A DNA stretch of 64,000 nt from Chrysoperla carnea (GCF_905475395.1 NC_058342.1:8617140-8681139), one strand, 5' to 3'. Positions 44,362 to 55,027 are shown, numbered from the stretch's first letter. A program made the numbers and translations. The notes: a model not told the origin generated them from the letters alone.

Positions 44362-44640
44362 ATATTACAATGTAGTGACGTAATTATCGTTGATAAACTG
44401 TTGATAAAGAAATTAGCTAAAAAATCACCAACAATAGATGATATTTATATTTTAGGACGTAAAATGATTTGTACCGATGCTCTATTTAATTACCCAACTT
44501 CTTCAACTGATATAGGTATAATTATTGGAGAAAAATTTTCCAATTTAGTTACAATATTTCCAATTAAATTAGTGAAATATAAGTGTATTTTGTTGAACAG
44601 TAATAAAAATCTCTGTGCAATATCTTTATTGCATACGTAA
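44362..44640 (+). pseudogene. C-terminal piece of a Tnp2-like transposase
   Basis: Open from about 44362 to a TAA at 44638-44640. Motifs CSDVIIVDKLL, IDDIYILGRKM, FNYPTSSTDIGI, VKYKCILL and ISLLH fit, from memory, the C-terminal domain of the transposase family whose front part is at 17675-19415. Same strand and right order. Together they may be one gene split by later insertions. Confidence 0.5.
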
Positions 44641-45099
44641 TTAAATTAATTATCTATTCATCAAACAATTTAATGTATATAATCTCTCTTAAATAATCAA
44701 TAAATAAATCTTTTAAAAAATAATAATTTGTAAATAACAATAAATTATTCATATCTTTATAAAAACTATTACTTGTAAAATTTTTTGCATTGAGTGTTCT
44801 TAAAAAAGTGACAGAAAAACTGAAAGATTTCGCGCGATTTTTATTGAGCATTCAAAACGCACATCAGGGATTGAGTGTGTGTAAAGAAAAGTGGGAGACA
44901 TTGACGGTAATAATGAAATTATTTAACAATGATGTTGGCTTATTAAAATTTATAGAAAGTAAAATTCTTTAATTAATTTAAGCATAAATAACTATAATAA
45001 AATAATACTATAATTCTCTAAAAATATTATTAGCATTCATAAACTTCGAAAAAAATTTTTTTTTACATTTCTAAGAATTGAAGATAAGTCGACTCGCGC
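44641..45099. other. AT-rich spacer
   Basis: A frame of about 60 codons at 44790-44972 has a protein-like composition but no ATG at its head and no motif I know. Nothing else is supported. Confidence 0.4.
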
Positions 45100-45225
45100 A
45101 TGACAAACAAAAGAGTTACGCATGCATCAATGTGTAACAAATGTGTGTGTCCAGTGTCTTGCCTCAGTTCTGTTGTGTCGTGTGTTGCTTCTGGTTTGCC
45201 GGCTTTGTAACCAAAAATTTGTGAA
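45100..45225 (+). other. Candidate 5' non-coding exon with splice donor
   Basis: A GC-richer island (ttgcctcagttctgttgtgt, ggtttgccggctttg) in AT-rich DNA ends at a good donor, tgaa|gtaagtg (GT at 45226-45227). It could be the first exon of the host gene whose coding exon begins near 47291. No ATG-led frame is apparent. Inference only. Confidence 0.3.
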
Positions 45226-45883
45226 GTAAGTGTTTAATTAATTAAATAAGTTTTTACACATTATTTATCGTCTTATCTATTTTCTGTCTGTTTATCTAAT
45301 TTAAATAAATAAAAATTAGGTTAACCGACATCTAAAGATTATCAAATTTTTTTTTTAATTCTAAAAAACTTCATATCTAAAAAATTCTAAGTGCCATTAA
45401 AAAAATTATTTGTGTTACTTTCATTAAATTGATGAAAAAAATTATATAATTGTTAGATATTTGCTAATTTCTTAAAATCTTAAATAGTGGTTGACGTGAT
45501 AAATAAGCAATATTTATAATTGGGAAGGTTAAAGTGATTTAAATAATATTAATGATTTGATTTAATATATTTGAACCGTTCAATAAGGTTCACAGTATTT
45601 TGATTGTAGGTTTGGTTGACAGTAATTAAAAATCATTTAAATTAGAGTAATAAGCGCGATCAAAAACATTATACGGATGGGGACAGAAGAAGTAATATCA
45701 TTAAAAACACGAACACGAAAAGAAATATTTACAAAAGTGAAAAATAAAAAAAATAGAAATAAATAAATAAATAAAAAAGAAGCACACAAAAAAAAAATAT
45801 TTAAAAAACCCTATCTAAATCTAAACACACACACAAAATAAAAACAAAGAAAAATCATTCAATTAAAAAAGTTGAATTAAAAT

Positions 45884-45923
45884 CACGCTAGCGTGTGAAC
45901 AGACGTTAGTACACGCTAACGTG
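45884..45923. promoter_or_regulatory. Paired 12-bp palindromes
   Basis: cacgctagcgtg (45884-45895) is a perfect palindrome. cacgctaacgtg (45912-45923) is the same with one change, 28 bp on, and both continue tgaa. A repeated symmetric site like this may bind a dimeric factor, or may only be a small tandem duplication. Confidence 0.35.
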
Positions 45924-46148
45924 TGAATGGCCACCATGCGCAACAATTATTAAAATTTAACAAACAAAAACAACGTAGTTCGCGTATGAATACAGAACCG
46001 AGCTTAAAAGCTTAGACAATTTAAAAATTAGGTGGCTTGAACAAATCACCTTTGAATGGTACACATCAAATATAAATTTTATTAAAATTAATAATTTACA
46101 CGTTCGTGCCCGCAACGCGAGCACGTTTTAATATTACATCGACGAAAG

Positions 46149-46337
46149 ATGGACTATCGTGGAGAAACTGGATATCTTGCAACAATAATTTACTCTGGAA
46201 ATAAAGATAATTGGTATAAATTCAAAGAAGTGGACTTACATGAACGATTAATTAATTATACCTGGACCTTCCATCAACGGCTGGTGTTGTTTGTTTTTTG
46301 GTTGTGTATCGGTCAGTATCCTGTGGTGGTTTGCTAA
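46149..46337 (+). CDS. Short ATG-led open frame, unknown
   Basis: 62 codons from MDYRGETGYLATI to a hydrophobic end (LVLFVFWLCIG). It lies between the candidate 5' exon and the first clear coding exon of the host gene. I do not recognise it, and no splice evidence ties it to either. It may be chance. Confidence 0.15.
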   Translation: MDYRGETGYLATIIYSGNKDNWYKFKEVDLHERLINYTWTFHQRLVLFVFWLCIGQYPVVVC

Positions 46338-46513
46338 GATTTTTCAGGCACGGGGCTTTACGGCTTTTATTACTTGTCAACCCAATCCGTATCGTACGTA
46401 GTTGGAGATTTACCTTGTAAAAATTCAAACGTATAATATACGTATTTTAGAATACACAATTGAACAGTTCCGATTTGATTTTAATTAAAAATATAAAAAT
46501 TTGTTTTGCAAGT

Positions 46514-46698
46514 GAACCAATACCGAGCTTAGAGGTGTAGCTGACCACGAGTTCAGACAGCCCCTATTTATGGGTGTCTTGGGCCTCGAGCGGAGCTACA
46601 CTTCGCGGTACGTAATCTTCGCAGTATTCTGCCCTGTGATAATACTTGAATAAGTTGAGTCACGGGCCAGATACGGAAGATAGTGAATTTGGTTCACT
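46514..46698. repeat. Possible small inverted-repeat element
   Basis: gtgaaccaa near 46514 and ttggttcac near 46690 form a perfect 9-bp inverted pair around 185 bp of unusually GC-rich, structured sequence (agacagccc opposite gggtgtct). It could be a MITE or a small structured RNA. No target duplication was identified. Confidence 0.25.
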
Positions 46699-47290
46699 AA
46701 ACAAGAAGAATTTTACGTCATTTCGAGAACGTTTTTTTTTTAACACATAAATCGGGACTGTTCAAATTAATCTAGTTTCACCCATTTAATAATAAAAAAA
46801 AAAAAGAATACACTTGGTTAATTTAACTAAAAACATTACATTAAAAACTTACCTATGCATGGAACGACGAGGTTATGTAACCATGTGTATTTGTTTGTAT
46901 TTGTGATTTTTAGTTTTCATATCATTTTTAAAACATTTAATGATTTTCTTTAATGACATATTTGTAAATTCTAAAAACAAAGAAAAGAATATTTATATTT
47001 TTAATTTAACAAATTAACTTAAGTGTAAAAATAATACGTACATGCGTCTTTGTTGTTGTCAAATAATTTGACATTTCACCGATATTGACCATAGAGTTGT
47101 AGTCTTTCACAGACTACTACGCAATCCTAGAGCATCCTTTTTTTTTCCGTCAAATTTTATTCTTTCAGATTCGATCCACTTGTACATCGATGCCACAGTT
47201 GGTAAAATTTTAAAAGATTTTTTCAAAATTCTTTAAAAATGCCACATATTTACTTATAGGTGACGGAAGTTGGCGAAAAAAATATTTAAG

Positions 47291-47497
47291 CAGTAGTTGA
47301 GTTCGCAGCTAGTGATCCAAATGTTAAAAAAGATATTGATTTGATTCCTAGCAAATGGATCACGGAAGAAAGTGATGGATTTTCATGCCGATATCCACCA
47401 CCTAACGATTATTGCAAGCTGGAAAAATATGCACGTGAATTACGTGATGCAAAAAAAAGTTGGTCAACATACACCATCAAAATTCTGAGTTACGCAG
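47291..47497 (+). CDS. Host gene, coding exon (insect-type uncharacterized protein)
   Basis: Reads VVEFAASDPNV, DLIPSKWITE, CRYPPPND, SWSTYTIKILSYA. This module (VVEF...V/I-P-x-W-I...W-x-x-Y-x-I-x-I-L) begins many uncharacterized insect proteins, often with a DUF4806 domain later (recalled, not checked). It ends at tacgcag|gtaatt, GT at 47498-47499. An in-frame TAA just upstream means the exon must start after it; the AG at 47289-47290 is the nearest acceptor, though its polypyrimidine tract is poor. The next exon is at 63433, on the far side of a 15.8-kb BEL insertion. Confidence 0.65.
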
Positions 47498-47564
47498 GTA
47501 ATTTTTTTTTTTTAAATCCATCAGAAACTTTTCTTTAATATCAACTATCATAAGTATAATAAGT

Positions 47565-48394
47565 TGTTAGGGACATTTCACAAGTTAGTGTTTTTATTTT
47601 TTTCTTTAGTGATTTTAATTAATGCTGAGTTGGTACCAACTGGCTTTGTCAAACATCCACCAATAACAGCCATCGTTATGCGGTAGTTGTTATTGTACTT
47701 ATTTTTCAAATGGGTCGGCTTCGGAGCCGACCCAATGAGTTTATAACTCTTTACTTTTTTAATTATAATTAATTCGTTTCTTGATCTGAATAGATCATTT
47801 CTTTCGGTTGATTTCATTAATCAATCTAAAAATTTAATTTAAACATTGTCGAGTCAGTGATTCTGTTTTCTTTTCAAAGTTTCAATTTCAAGGTTTTATT
47901 TTTCAATGTAGAAACGCGTGGTTTTCTACATTTAAATTTGCTATTTAACAATGTGTTAAAGTTTAATTTCGAAATCGATATTTATCTTGATAATCAAGTT
48001 TAATTTTGGATTTAAATTAGAATAGTTCTCAGTGAACCATGTGTTTTTAGTGCAGTGCATTAAACATTTTACATATTTTTCCCGCCATTGAGGGATTTAA
48101 CGCATATTGCAATTTTCATCAATTAAAAGTCAATAACCAACAGCAAAAAAAGGCGTGAACAAATTCAACGTAAAGGTTTGATAAATCATCCCAAATTCCC
48201 TTTTTCCTGAGTTTTATCCGATCAAACCTTTAAATAACAACTTCATTATCTGACTAGTGTCAACCTGGAGAAAAAACTGGTGAGTACATATATTTTTTTT
48301 CATACAGTCCAACAGCTCTCAAACGTTCTTAAAATTCGCTAAGTGTTGGGAAATATTTTAGTTTTTTCTTAAACCAGCGACCATCGCCCCAACA
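47565..48394 (+). repeat. BEL LTR1
   Basis: Starts tgttagggac and ends ccccaaca. It nearly matches LTR3: I noted two base differences (near 47816 and 48019). Contains a hairpin at 47712-47733. Confidence 0.93.
47712..47733. promoter_or_regulatory. Perfect 9-bp-stem hairpin in BEL LTR1
   Basis: gggtcggct, loop tcgg, then agccgaccc. The same hairpin is in LTR3 at 62649-62670 but not in LTR2. It could act in RNA (stem with a tight tetraloop) or as a protein site; role unknown. Confidence 0.5.
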
Positions 48395-48398
48395 TTTT

Positions 48399-48414
48399 TG
48401 GTCCTTCGAGCCGG
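48399..48414 (+). other. BEL primer-binding site, first element
   Basis: tggtccttcgagccgg follows the LTR end by four T residues. Layout as in BEL/Pao elements. Repeated at 55879-55894 for the second element. Primer tRNA not determined. Confidence 0.65.
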
Positions 48415-49206
48415 ATATACGTTTTTTTTTTCATTCAATTCAAATAATCACGTGTTTTTTCGTGTTTTTTGTTTTTGACAAGCGATTGCGTAATAGCTTG
48501 GCAATAACAACCTAGTTTTTCACCAGGCCAGTCGACGCCATTTTGATATTTCAAATTTGACAAATAATAAAACTACTCTTTCATAAAATAGATGTCACTA
48601 TTGACTATTTTTTTGTTCAAATCACAAATCACAATATTTACATTTTTTTTTCAATTGTTAAAATTTATTAAATGACATTTCAAAAATAAATGTAAATAAT
48701 TTACTTTTTTTGACTTTAATTGTTAATTTCAATTTTTTCTGAAAAAATTTAAAATTCTTTTAATTGAATCGCATTTGATTAAAATTTCGTATTAATTCAA
48801 TATTATTTAATACTCAATTGATTTAATTAGTTTCAATTTCTGGTTATTGACTTTGATTGCATTTTTTTTAAATTAATTAATTTCATACTTTTATTTTAAT
48901 TCACTTGTATCCTAAAAAGTTTAAATTGTTTATTCTTGGGTATCAAATAAATTCATTATTCATTCATTGATTTTCATATATAATATTAACTGCCCGAGTA
49001 ACTCTGCGGATTTGCTCTAATTTATTAAAAATTTTCTTTTGATTTCAAACAAATTTAATTTCAGTGGTTCTGTAACTCGATTGAAATCATCAACGTATCG
49101 CTTATCAATAATATTTTAATTATTTAAAGTCATTTGATTGTTTTATCAGTCCTTCATCAATTAATATTATTCCTTTTTTCAATTTTATTTGCATTTTCAT
49201 TCAAGT
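48415..49206 (+). other. BEL 5' leader, non-coding
   Basis: About 0.8 kb of T-rich, ATG-poor leader between primer site and gag. It is essentially identical in the second element (55895-56686). Probably contains packaging signals; none can be pinpointed. Confidence 0.6.
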
Positions 49207-52200
49207 ATGGCACAAGTTATTGACAGCTTACTCCAATATGGAGAAAACATGGAAGCAGTGAAGGAAAACCTAGTCCTTCATCGTGAAAATGCCTTTGCGC
49301 AAGTAAACGCAATTTATGACACTGTAAGGGGTCTTGCACAAGCCGATTTTTTACAGTGTGAATTATTATTTAAAGAACTGCCATCCTTCATTGAAAATCA
49401 TAAAATAATTCAAAGTGATATTTTGAAATTTAATTCTGCCGTAGAAAAACGTAAGCGAATCGAAACAGTTTCAGCTCAAATAGCTTACGATCAGTTGACA
49501 TTTTCAATCAAGCTGCATTACCACAAAATGAAGGCGTTAATGCCAAACAAAGTTTCTGATTCAACATCGGTTGATTCAGTCAAACCTCTTCAACAAGATA
49601 ACAATTTAGCTCGTATTAATTTACCCCAATTCAATGGCGATATAGATTCCTGGTTGGAATTTATTTCTATATTTGACAGCCTTGTCCATTCAAAACATAT
49701 GGACAATATTTGCAAATTTCGTTACCTTAAAACCTCGTTGAAAGGGGACGCGGCAGCAGTGATTTCTGGGTTTGCCTTAACTAGCGAAAACTATCCATTA
49801 GCATACGAAGCATTACGTTTTCGCTACAACAATAAAAGGCGCATAGCCAGTTTTTATTTACAAAAAATTTTAGAGTTCAAGACAACCCATTTGTCTAATT
49901 TAAATAATTTAAATTCATTTCTCACCACTCATGAAACTGCAGTAAAATCTATTCGCTCTATGGATTTACCAGATTTAATTGATTTCATTTTTTTCAACTT
50001 AACACTAAATAATCTGGACACTAATATGCGCCGTGAATTTGAGTTGCGTCATTCAGACAAGGAGATTCCGTCATACACGGATTTAATCACGTTTGTTACT
50101 AATCAGCTTCGCTCATTAGAGTTGCAATTACCCACTACTCGCACCAGTAGCTCAGCGTTTCCAAAAACAAATAAACCCAAATCATTTTTAGTAAACACCG
50201 CTCACAACACGAATAAAATTTCTTCATTTAAACAAAACTCTCAGATTTCAAAATGTATTCGCTGCAGAGGCCCTCATAATCTCGCAGCTTGTCCTTCATT
50301 TTTAAAAATGGAATTATCGAATAAATATCAATATTTAAAATCACTTACTCGTTGCTTCAATTGTTTAGGTTCTCATCTCCGAAGCCAATGTGCTTCTAAA
50401 AATGTATGTCGCAAGTGTGATTCTAATCAACATCACACTACCCTTCATCCTGGGTTTCAATCACCGGTCACGTCGGCAACCAAAGCCACCGTTTCGGACT
50501 TGAATGCGTCTCCCTCAAACTCAATCACTCAACCCCCTCACAGCACCGGTAACGACATCCCGGCGCTGTCATGTACTTCATATGCCCAAAACCCACAAGG
50601 GGTCTTACTGGGCACAGCTCAAATTTTAATTAATACCCCCAGTGGTAATTATTTTTCTGTTCGGGCACTTGTGGACCCTGGCTCCCAAGTGTCGATTATT
50701 TCATTATCATGTTGTCGTGCTCTTGGTTTACCTATTAAACCCACTTCAACTCAAATTTCTGGTATTGGCGCCACCGAAACCTCTTGTCATGGTACGGTTT
50801 CGTGTATTTTAAAGTCAAAATATTCTGACATAAAAGTCTCTACAAATGCATATGTCATGTCTACTATTTCGTTAAATTTACCTTCAATTGAATTATCTCA
50901 AGAAGTCATCAGTCGCTTCACGTCACTCAAATTGGCAGATAGCCAATTTTATAAATCATCCCCCGTGGATTTCTTAATAGGGGCAGATTTGTTCCCCTCT
51001 ATATTGTCATGTACGGATTCTCAAACTATTCAGGGATTCCCTTCCGCCATAAACAGTATTTTTGGATGGTTGATTATCGGTCCTGTTGAGGGCAACCCCC
51101 CTACTCAACCCATTTCACTTCTGAGCACTGCTCAAATAAGTAATCACTTACAAAATTTTTGGGAAACTGAAGAAGTTTCGGTTTCCATCCCCTCAAATCC
51201 TTCAGATATTTTGGCGGAACGCCATTTTAAAGACACGCATTCGCGTGACTCAACGGGTCGATACATTGTCGCTCTTCCGTTTCGTCCGGGCAGCCTCCCT
51301 GCCCTTTTCAACAAGGAGCGTTCACTCGCTTCCTTTATTAATTTGGAAAAAAGATTGTCTAAATTTCCAGAAAAATACAAGGCGTATACCGAATTCATGG
51401 ATGAATACATTTCATTATGTCACATGTCAAAGGCAACTAACTCATCAGGTTATATAATTCCCCATCATTGTGTCACTAAGGACACTAGTACATCCACCAA
51501 ATTACGTGTTGTTTTTAACGCCTCGGACCCAGGTTATAACAAAATTTCTTTAAATTCATTATTGTTGGCCGGTCCTAAATTACAAAACGATATCTCGGAT
51601 ATCCTTTATTCATTCCGTTTTAACGCAATAGCCTTGTGTTCTGATATACGTCAAATGTATCGACAAATTTTGATACGTCCAGAAAATCGCATTTATCAGC
51701 ATATATTTTACCGACCATCCACTGATTCCGACGTCGTTGAATTTGAACTAAATACCGTAACATATGGCTTAGTTCCTTCCGCTTTTCTTGCACAAAGGTG
51801 CCTAAAACAATTAGTTATCGACGAAGGCAATCATTATCCTTTGGCTTCTCAAGCCCTTCTGCACAACACTTACGTTGATGATATTATTACTGGGGCTTCG
51901 TCTCCTGAACAAGCCAAAACTTTAATGACACAATTACAAACTTTAATGAGTAGGGGAGGTTTTGAGTTGCGAAAATGGACTAGCAACGATCCTTCCATAT
52001 TAGCTGATCTCCCTGTAGATCACATCGAGACGCCATTTGTGTTCGAAACGGAGACTGTGTTCAAAATACTTGGGCTGCTGTGGGACCCAAACACAGATAG
52101 TTTTCTATTTCAATTTAAATCATTCGAAAACGTTTTGACAAAACGCACTTTGCTTTCACATGTGGCAGGAGTGTATGATCCTTTGGGTTTTTTAGCACCT

Positions 52201-54444
52201 ATTACCTTTAGCTTGAAGTGTATTCTGCAAAAGTTATGGTTAGATCACTCAGGATGGGACGACCCTGTACCTCCACATATTCGTCAAATTTGGGACCTCC
52301 ATCAACAAAACATGTATCTAGTAGCTCAAATTCGCATTCCCCGTTTTATTGCTCCTTCAGAAAGTAGGTCGGTATGGTTGGCCGGTTTCTCTGACGCGAG
52401 TCAGCTTGGATACGCAGCTGTGCTTTATCTCTGTTGTGATAATGGATATTCAATAACATCAAATTTATTTGCTGCTAAAACTAAGGTAGCTCCATTAAAA
52501 ACCCTGAGCATACCGCGCCTGGAACTCTGCGGAGCACTTCTGCTTAGTAAACTCGTCTCGTCTGTCCGTCAAACTATGCCGAATTTGTTCAAAATTCCTC
52601 CACGTTTATTCACCGATGCTCACATCGTTTTATATTGGCTCAACACTCCTCCACATTTACTCAAAGTTTACGTTGCCAATCGTGTTGTAGCCATTCAACA
52701 AATTACTCAACAAATGTGCTGGTCTTATATTCACACTTCTGTCAAGCCTGCTGATATCGCATCTCGCGGACTGACCCCTGATCAGTTTTGCAAATCAACT
52801 CAACATAACTTGTGGTTTCACGGACCATCGCTAATTTCGGAGCCTCTCAGTCAGTGGCCTCCTCCTTTTACGGATACAATTTCAAATATTGCTGAGCTGC
52901 CTGAAATTAAACCCTTGGCTCTCGCAGCCAATTTAATTACTCCGGATCAAATGTTAGAATTATTTTCTCGCTTTTCGTCATGGACGCGTTTGATCCGAGT
53001 AGTCGCATGGATGCTTCGTTTCATCAAACAGTGTAAAGCACGCCTACAGCATCTAGAACCCATTTCTGGTCCGTTGTCCGTCACTGAATTAGATTTCGCG
53101 AAAATCAAAATCATTCATATAACTCAAAAACATTATTATTCCTCCGAAATTCATTTGTTATCCGCTCATAAAGCTCTTAAAGGCAGTCTCAGCTCGCTCA
53201 GTCCGTTTTTAAATTCATCTTCCATAATCAGAGTGGGTGGTCGCCTCGACCACTCCCCACTCTCTTCAGCTTCCAAGCACCCCATTTTGTTACCCAAAGT
53301 GGCACACATCTCCCAATTAATATGCGTTCATACTCATTTGTGTTCTCTTCATTCTGGGCCCAGAGCAGTCCAAGCTTCTGTTCAAGCTGTTTATTGGATT
53401 CCCGGGCTTCGTGGTCTTGTTCGGAAAGTGATCCGTAACTGTCCCACATGCTACAGATTCCGTGCTGTGCCCTTCGCGCCTCAAATGGCCGCTTTACCCG
53501 AATCTCGAGTCACCCCCTCGAAACCATTTTCTCATACCGGAGTCGATTTCGCCGGTCCTTTCGTTGTTAAATCCGGCAACCCACGTAAACCTCGTTTAAC
53601 AAAAGGTTATCTCTGCATTTTTGTGTGCTTTTCCACAAAATGTGTTCATCTTGAGTTCGCTTCAGAACTCACTACTCAATGCTTTCTAGCAGCACTGGAT
53701 CGATTTGTAGCTCGTCGGAGTCTTCCATCCGACATATATTCCGATCAAGGTCGGAATTTTCTTGGCGCCTCACGCCTTTTAAATGAAATTTCTATTTTCT
53801 TACAAGAAAATCGCGAGAACATCTCCGATTATTTGTCTCTTAAAAGTGTACAATGGCATTTCAACTGTGCATATGCACCTTGGTTCGGGGGTTTATGGGA
53901 AGCTGGCGTCAAATCCGCCAAATCGCTCCTCAAACGCATGTTCAAGGAATCTTCCTATTCCGTTGAAGATTATTTCACGATATTCGCCCGCATTGAAGCG
54001 GTGTTGAACAGTCGCCCACTGTACGATCTGCCTGCTGATCCTTCTGAGGCATCGTCTTATTTAACCCCTGGACACTTTCTTACCGGCACCCCCTTGACCT
54101 CGTTGCCCGAACGTTACCCACCTTGTGAACAGCCCGTTCGTGACCGTTGGCTGAACCTCCGACGCTTGGTTCAAAGTTTTTGGAAACGTTGGTCGAAAGA
54201 GTATTTAAATACTTTAATTCAAAGAAACAAATGGAAAACGCCTGCCGCCACCCCTGAGGTTGGGGATGTCGTATTAGTAAAAGGGGATCAAACTCCCCCA
54301 CTTTCTTGGCCTATTGGTCGTATAATCAGACTTCACATGTCTGCAGACGGTATACCTCGTGTTGCCGATTTAAAACTTGCGGATCAGCAAGTAGTTACTC
54401 GGGCGGTCGCCAGACTGCTTCCACTGCGTGGGTCGATCGAGTAA
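49207..54444 (+). CDS. BEL/Pao Gag-Pol polyprotein, first element, intact
   Basis: 1745 codons from the ATG at 49207 (MAQVIDSLLQYGEN); an in-frame TTG six codons earlier is not a likely start. Order: Gag of the DUF1759 type (LPQFNGDIDSWLEF, residue about 137), zinc knuckles (CIRCRGPHNLAAC, CFNCLGSHLRSQC, CRKC), aspartic protease (VRALVDPGSQVSIIS, with DPGS where many families have DSGS or DTGS), RT (LRVVFNASDPG, CSDIRQMYRQI, TYVDDIITG), Pao-type RNase H region (LCGALLLSKLV), integrase H2C2 finger (CPTCYRF), core (GVDFAGPF, YSDQGRNFLG, WFGGLWEAGVKS) and a DUF5641-like end (TPGHFLTG). All catalytic acidic residues are seen. No env. Confidence 0.95.
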   Translation: MAQVIDSLLQYGENMEAVKENLVLHRENAFAQVNAIYDTVRGLAQADFLQCELLFKELPSFIENHKIIQSDILKFNSAVEKRKRIETVSAQIAYDQLTFSIKLHYHKMKALMPNKVSDSTSVDSVKPLQQDNNLARINLPQFNGDIDSWLEFISIFDSLVHSKHMDNICKFRYLKTSLKGDAAAVISGFALTSENYPLAYEALRFRYNNKRRIASFYLQKILEFKTTHLSNLNNLNSFLTTHETAVKSIRSMDLPDLIDFIFFNLTLNNLDTNMRREFELRHSDKEIPSYTDLITFVTNQLRSLELQLPTTRTSSSAFPKTNKPKSFLVNTAHNTNKISSFKQNSQISKCIRCRGPHNLAACPSFLKMELSNKYQYLKSLTRCFNCLGSHLRSQCASKNVCRKCDSNQHHTTLHPGFQSPVTSATKATVSDLNASPSNSITQPPHSTGNDIPALSCTSYAQNPQGVLLGTAQILINTPSGNYFSVRALVDPGSQVSIISLSCCRALGLPIKPTSTQISGIGATETSCHGTVSCILKSKYSDIKVSTNAYVMSTISLNLPSIELSQEVISRFTSLKLADSQFYKSSPVDFLIGADLFPSILSCTDSQTIQGFPSAINSIFGWLIIGPVEGNPPTQPISLLSTAQISNHLQNFWETEEVSVSIPSNPSDILAERHFKDTHSRDSTGRYIVALPFRPGSLPALFNKERSLASFINLEKRLSKFPEKYKAYTEFMDEYISLCHMSKATNSSGYIIPHHCVTKDTSTSTKLRVVFNASDPGYNKISLNSLLLAGPKLQNDISDILYSFRFNAIALCSDIRQMYRQILIRPENRIYQHIFYRPSTDSDVVEFELNTVTYGLVPSAFLAQRCLKQLVIDEGNHYPLASQALLHNTYVDDIITGASSPEQAKTLMTQLQTLMSRGGFELRKWTSNDPSILADLPVDHIETPFVFETETVFKILGLLWDPNTDSFLFQFKSFENVLTKRTLLSHVAGVYDPLGFLAPITFSLKCILQKLWLDHSGWDDPVPPHIRQIWDLHQQNMYLVAQIRIPRFIAPSESRSVWLAGFSDASQLGYAAVLYLCCDNGYSITSNLFAAKTKVAPLKTLSIPRLELCGALLLSKLVSSVRQTMPNLFKIPPRLFTDAHIVLYWLNTPPHLLKVYVANRVVAIQQITQQMCWSYIHTSVKPADIASRGLTPDQFCKSTQHNLWFHGPSLISEPLSQWPPPFTDTISNIAELPEIKPLALAANLITPDQMLELFSRFSSWTRLIRVVAWMLRFIKQCKARLQHLEPISGPLSVTELDFAKIKIIHITQKHYYSSEIHLLSAHKALKGSLSSLSPFLNSSSIIRVGGRLDHSPLSSASKHPILLPKVAHISQLICVHTHLCSLHSGPRAVQASVQAVYWIPGLRGLVRKVIRNCPTCYRFRAVPFAPQMAALPESRVTPSKPFSHTGVDFAGPFVVKSGNPRKPRLTKGYLCIFVCFSTKCVHLEFASELTTQCFLAALDRFVARRSLPSDIYSDQGRNFLGASRLLNEISIFLQENRENISDYLSLKSVQWHFNCAYAPWFGGLWEAGVKSAKSLLKRMFKESSYSVEDYFTIFARIEAVLNSRPLYDLPADPSEASSYLTPGHFLTGTPLTSLPERYPPCEQPVRDRWLNLRRLVQSFWKRWSKEYLNTLIQRNKWKTPAATPEVGDVVLVKGDQTPPLSWPIGRIIRLHMSADGIPRVADLKLADQQVVTRAVARLLPLRGSIE

Positions 54445-54479
54445 TCCCATTTTATCCTTCGCTCCCCCATTCTTTTTTT

Positions 54480-54526
54480 TTTTTTTTTTTTTTTTTTTTT
54501 CAAAATTTAATTATTTATTTATATCA

Positions 54527-54560
<34 letters not shown>
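54480..54560. repeat. T-run and (TA)n microsatellite after BEL pol
   Basis: A run of about 25 T then (TA)n. The equivalent in element 2 (61952-62032) is shorter and interrupted, an ordinary length polymorphism between the two copies. Confidence 0.8.
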
Positions 54561-54561
<1 letters not shown>

Positions 54562-54677
54562 TTTCATGAAAAATCATATTGTACATTTTCATAAAACAAA
54601 TTAACATAGATTCTGCTTTTCTTATTAAAGTTTTTATACAAAATAATAAAATTCTATCACTGATTTTCAGTACGTCA

Positions 54678-54995
54678 TTATAACATTTGTAATAATCTTT
54701 TTGGTAAAATTGTTTCTTCAACAGGAGGATTCAATGTATCCGTTGCCATACAATAAAACATATCTGTTATTTTGTTCAATGATTCATTCATCTTTTTCTG
54801 TAAAATATTTTTTAAAAATAATAGAAAACAACATCGAGTTGAAATCATCTCTTGGTAGGTAATTGGCAGCGGTCTTTTAGTCCACTCTTCATCTGTGATT
54901 TTATCCATGTTTTCTCTTATTTCATCTACATTGTTGACATTTTCAATTTGTTCGGTCCCATGTAACTGAATTTTTCCCTTTTTGTTTAGGTAGGC
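54678..54995 (-). CDS. Antisense open frame in BEL 3' region, first element
   Basis: About 105 codons are open on the minus strand (first ATG at 54908, giving 76 residues beginning MDKITDEEWTKRPLPITYQ). Upstream of the ATG it continues open to 54995 (KIQLHGTEQIEN). Composition is protein-like, unlike the AT-rich surroundings. The same frame is intact in element 2. It may be a captured gene fragment or an accessory product. No homolog recognised; expression unknown. Confidence 0.35.
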   Translation of the reverse strand, partial: AYLNKKGKIQLHGTEQIENVNNVDEIRENMDKITDEEWTKRPLPITYQEMISTRCCFLLFLKNILQKKMNESLNKITDMFYCMATDTLNPPVEETILPKRLLQML

Positions 54996-55027
54996 TCAAA
55001 TTCTATCGAATTTGGGGGGGCGACTTA

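Noticed and set aside
44790..44972. Sixty-codon frame with protein-like composition
   Set aside because: No ATG start, no known motif, no splice context; cannot be separated from chance.
46514..46698. tRNA-derived SINE or small RNA gene
   Set aside because: No convincing A and B boxes and no cloverleaf could be drawn; kept only as a low-confidence inverted-repeat element.
51144..51410. 88-codon minus-strand frame repeated at 58624-58890
   Set aside because: Shadow of BEL pol; repeated only because the two elements are copies.
54524..54721. Second minus-strand frame overlapping the BEL antisense ORF
   Set aside because: Overlaps in another frame and runs into the (TA)n microsatellite; less protein-like.
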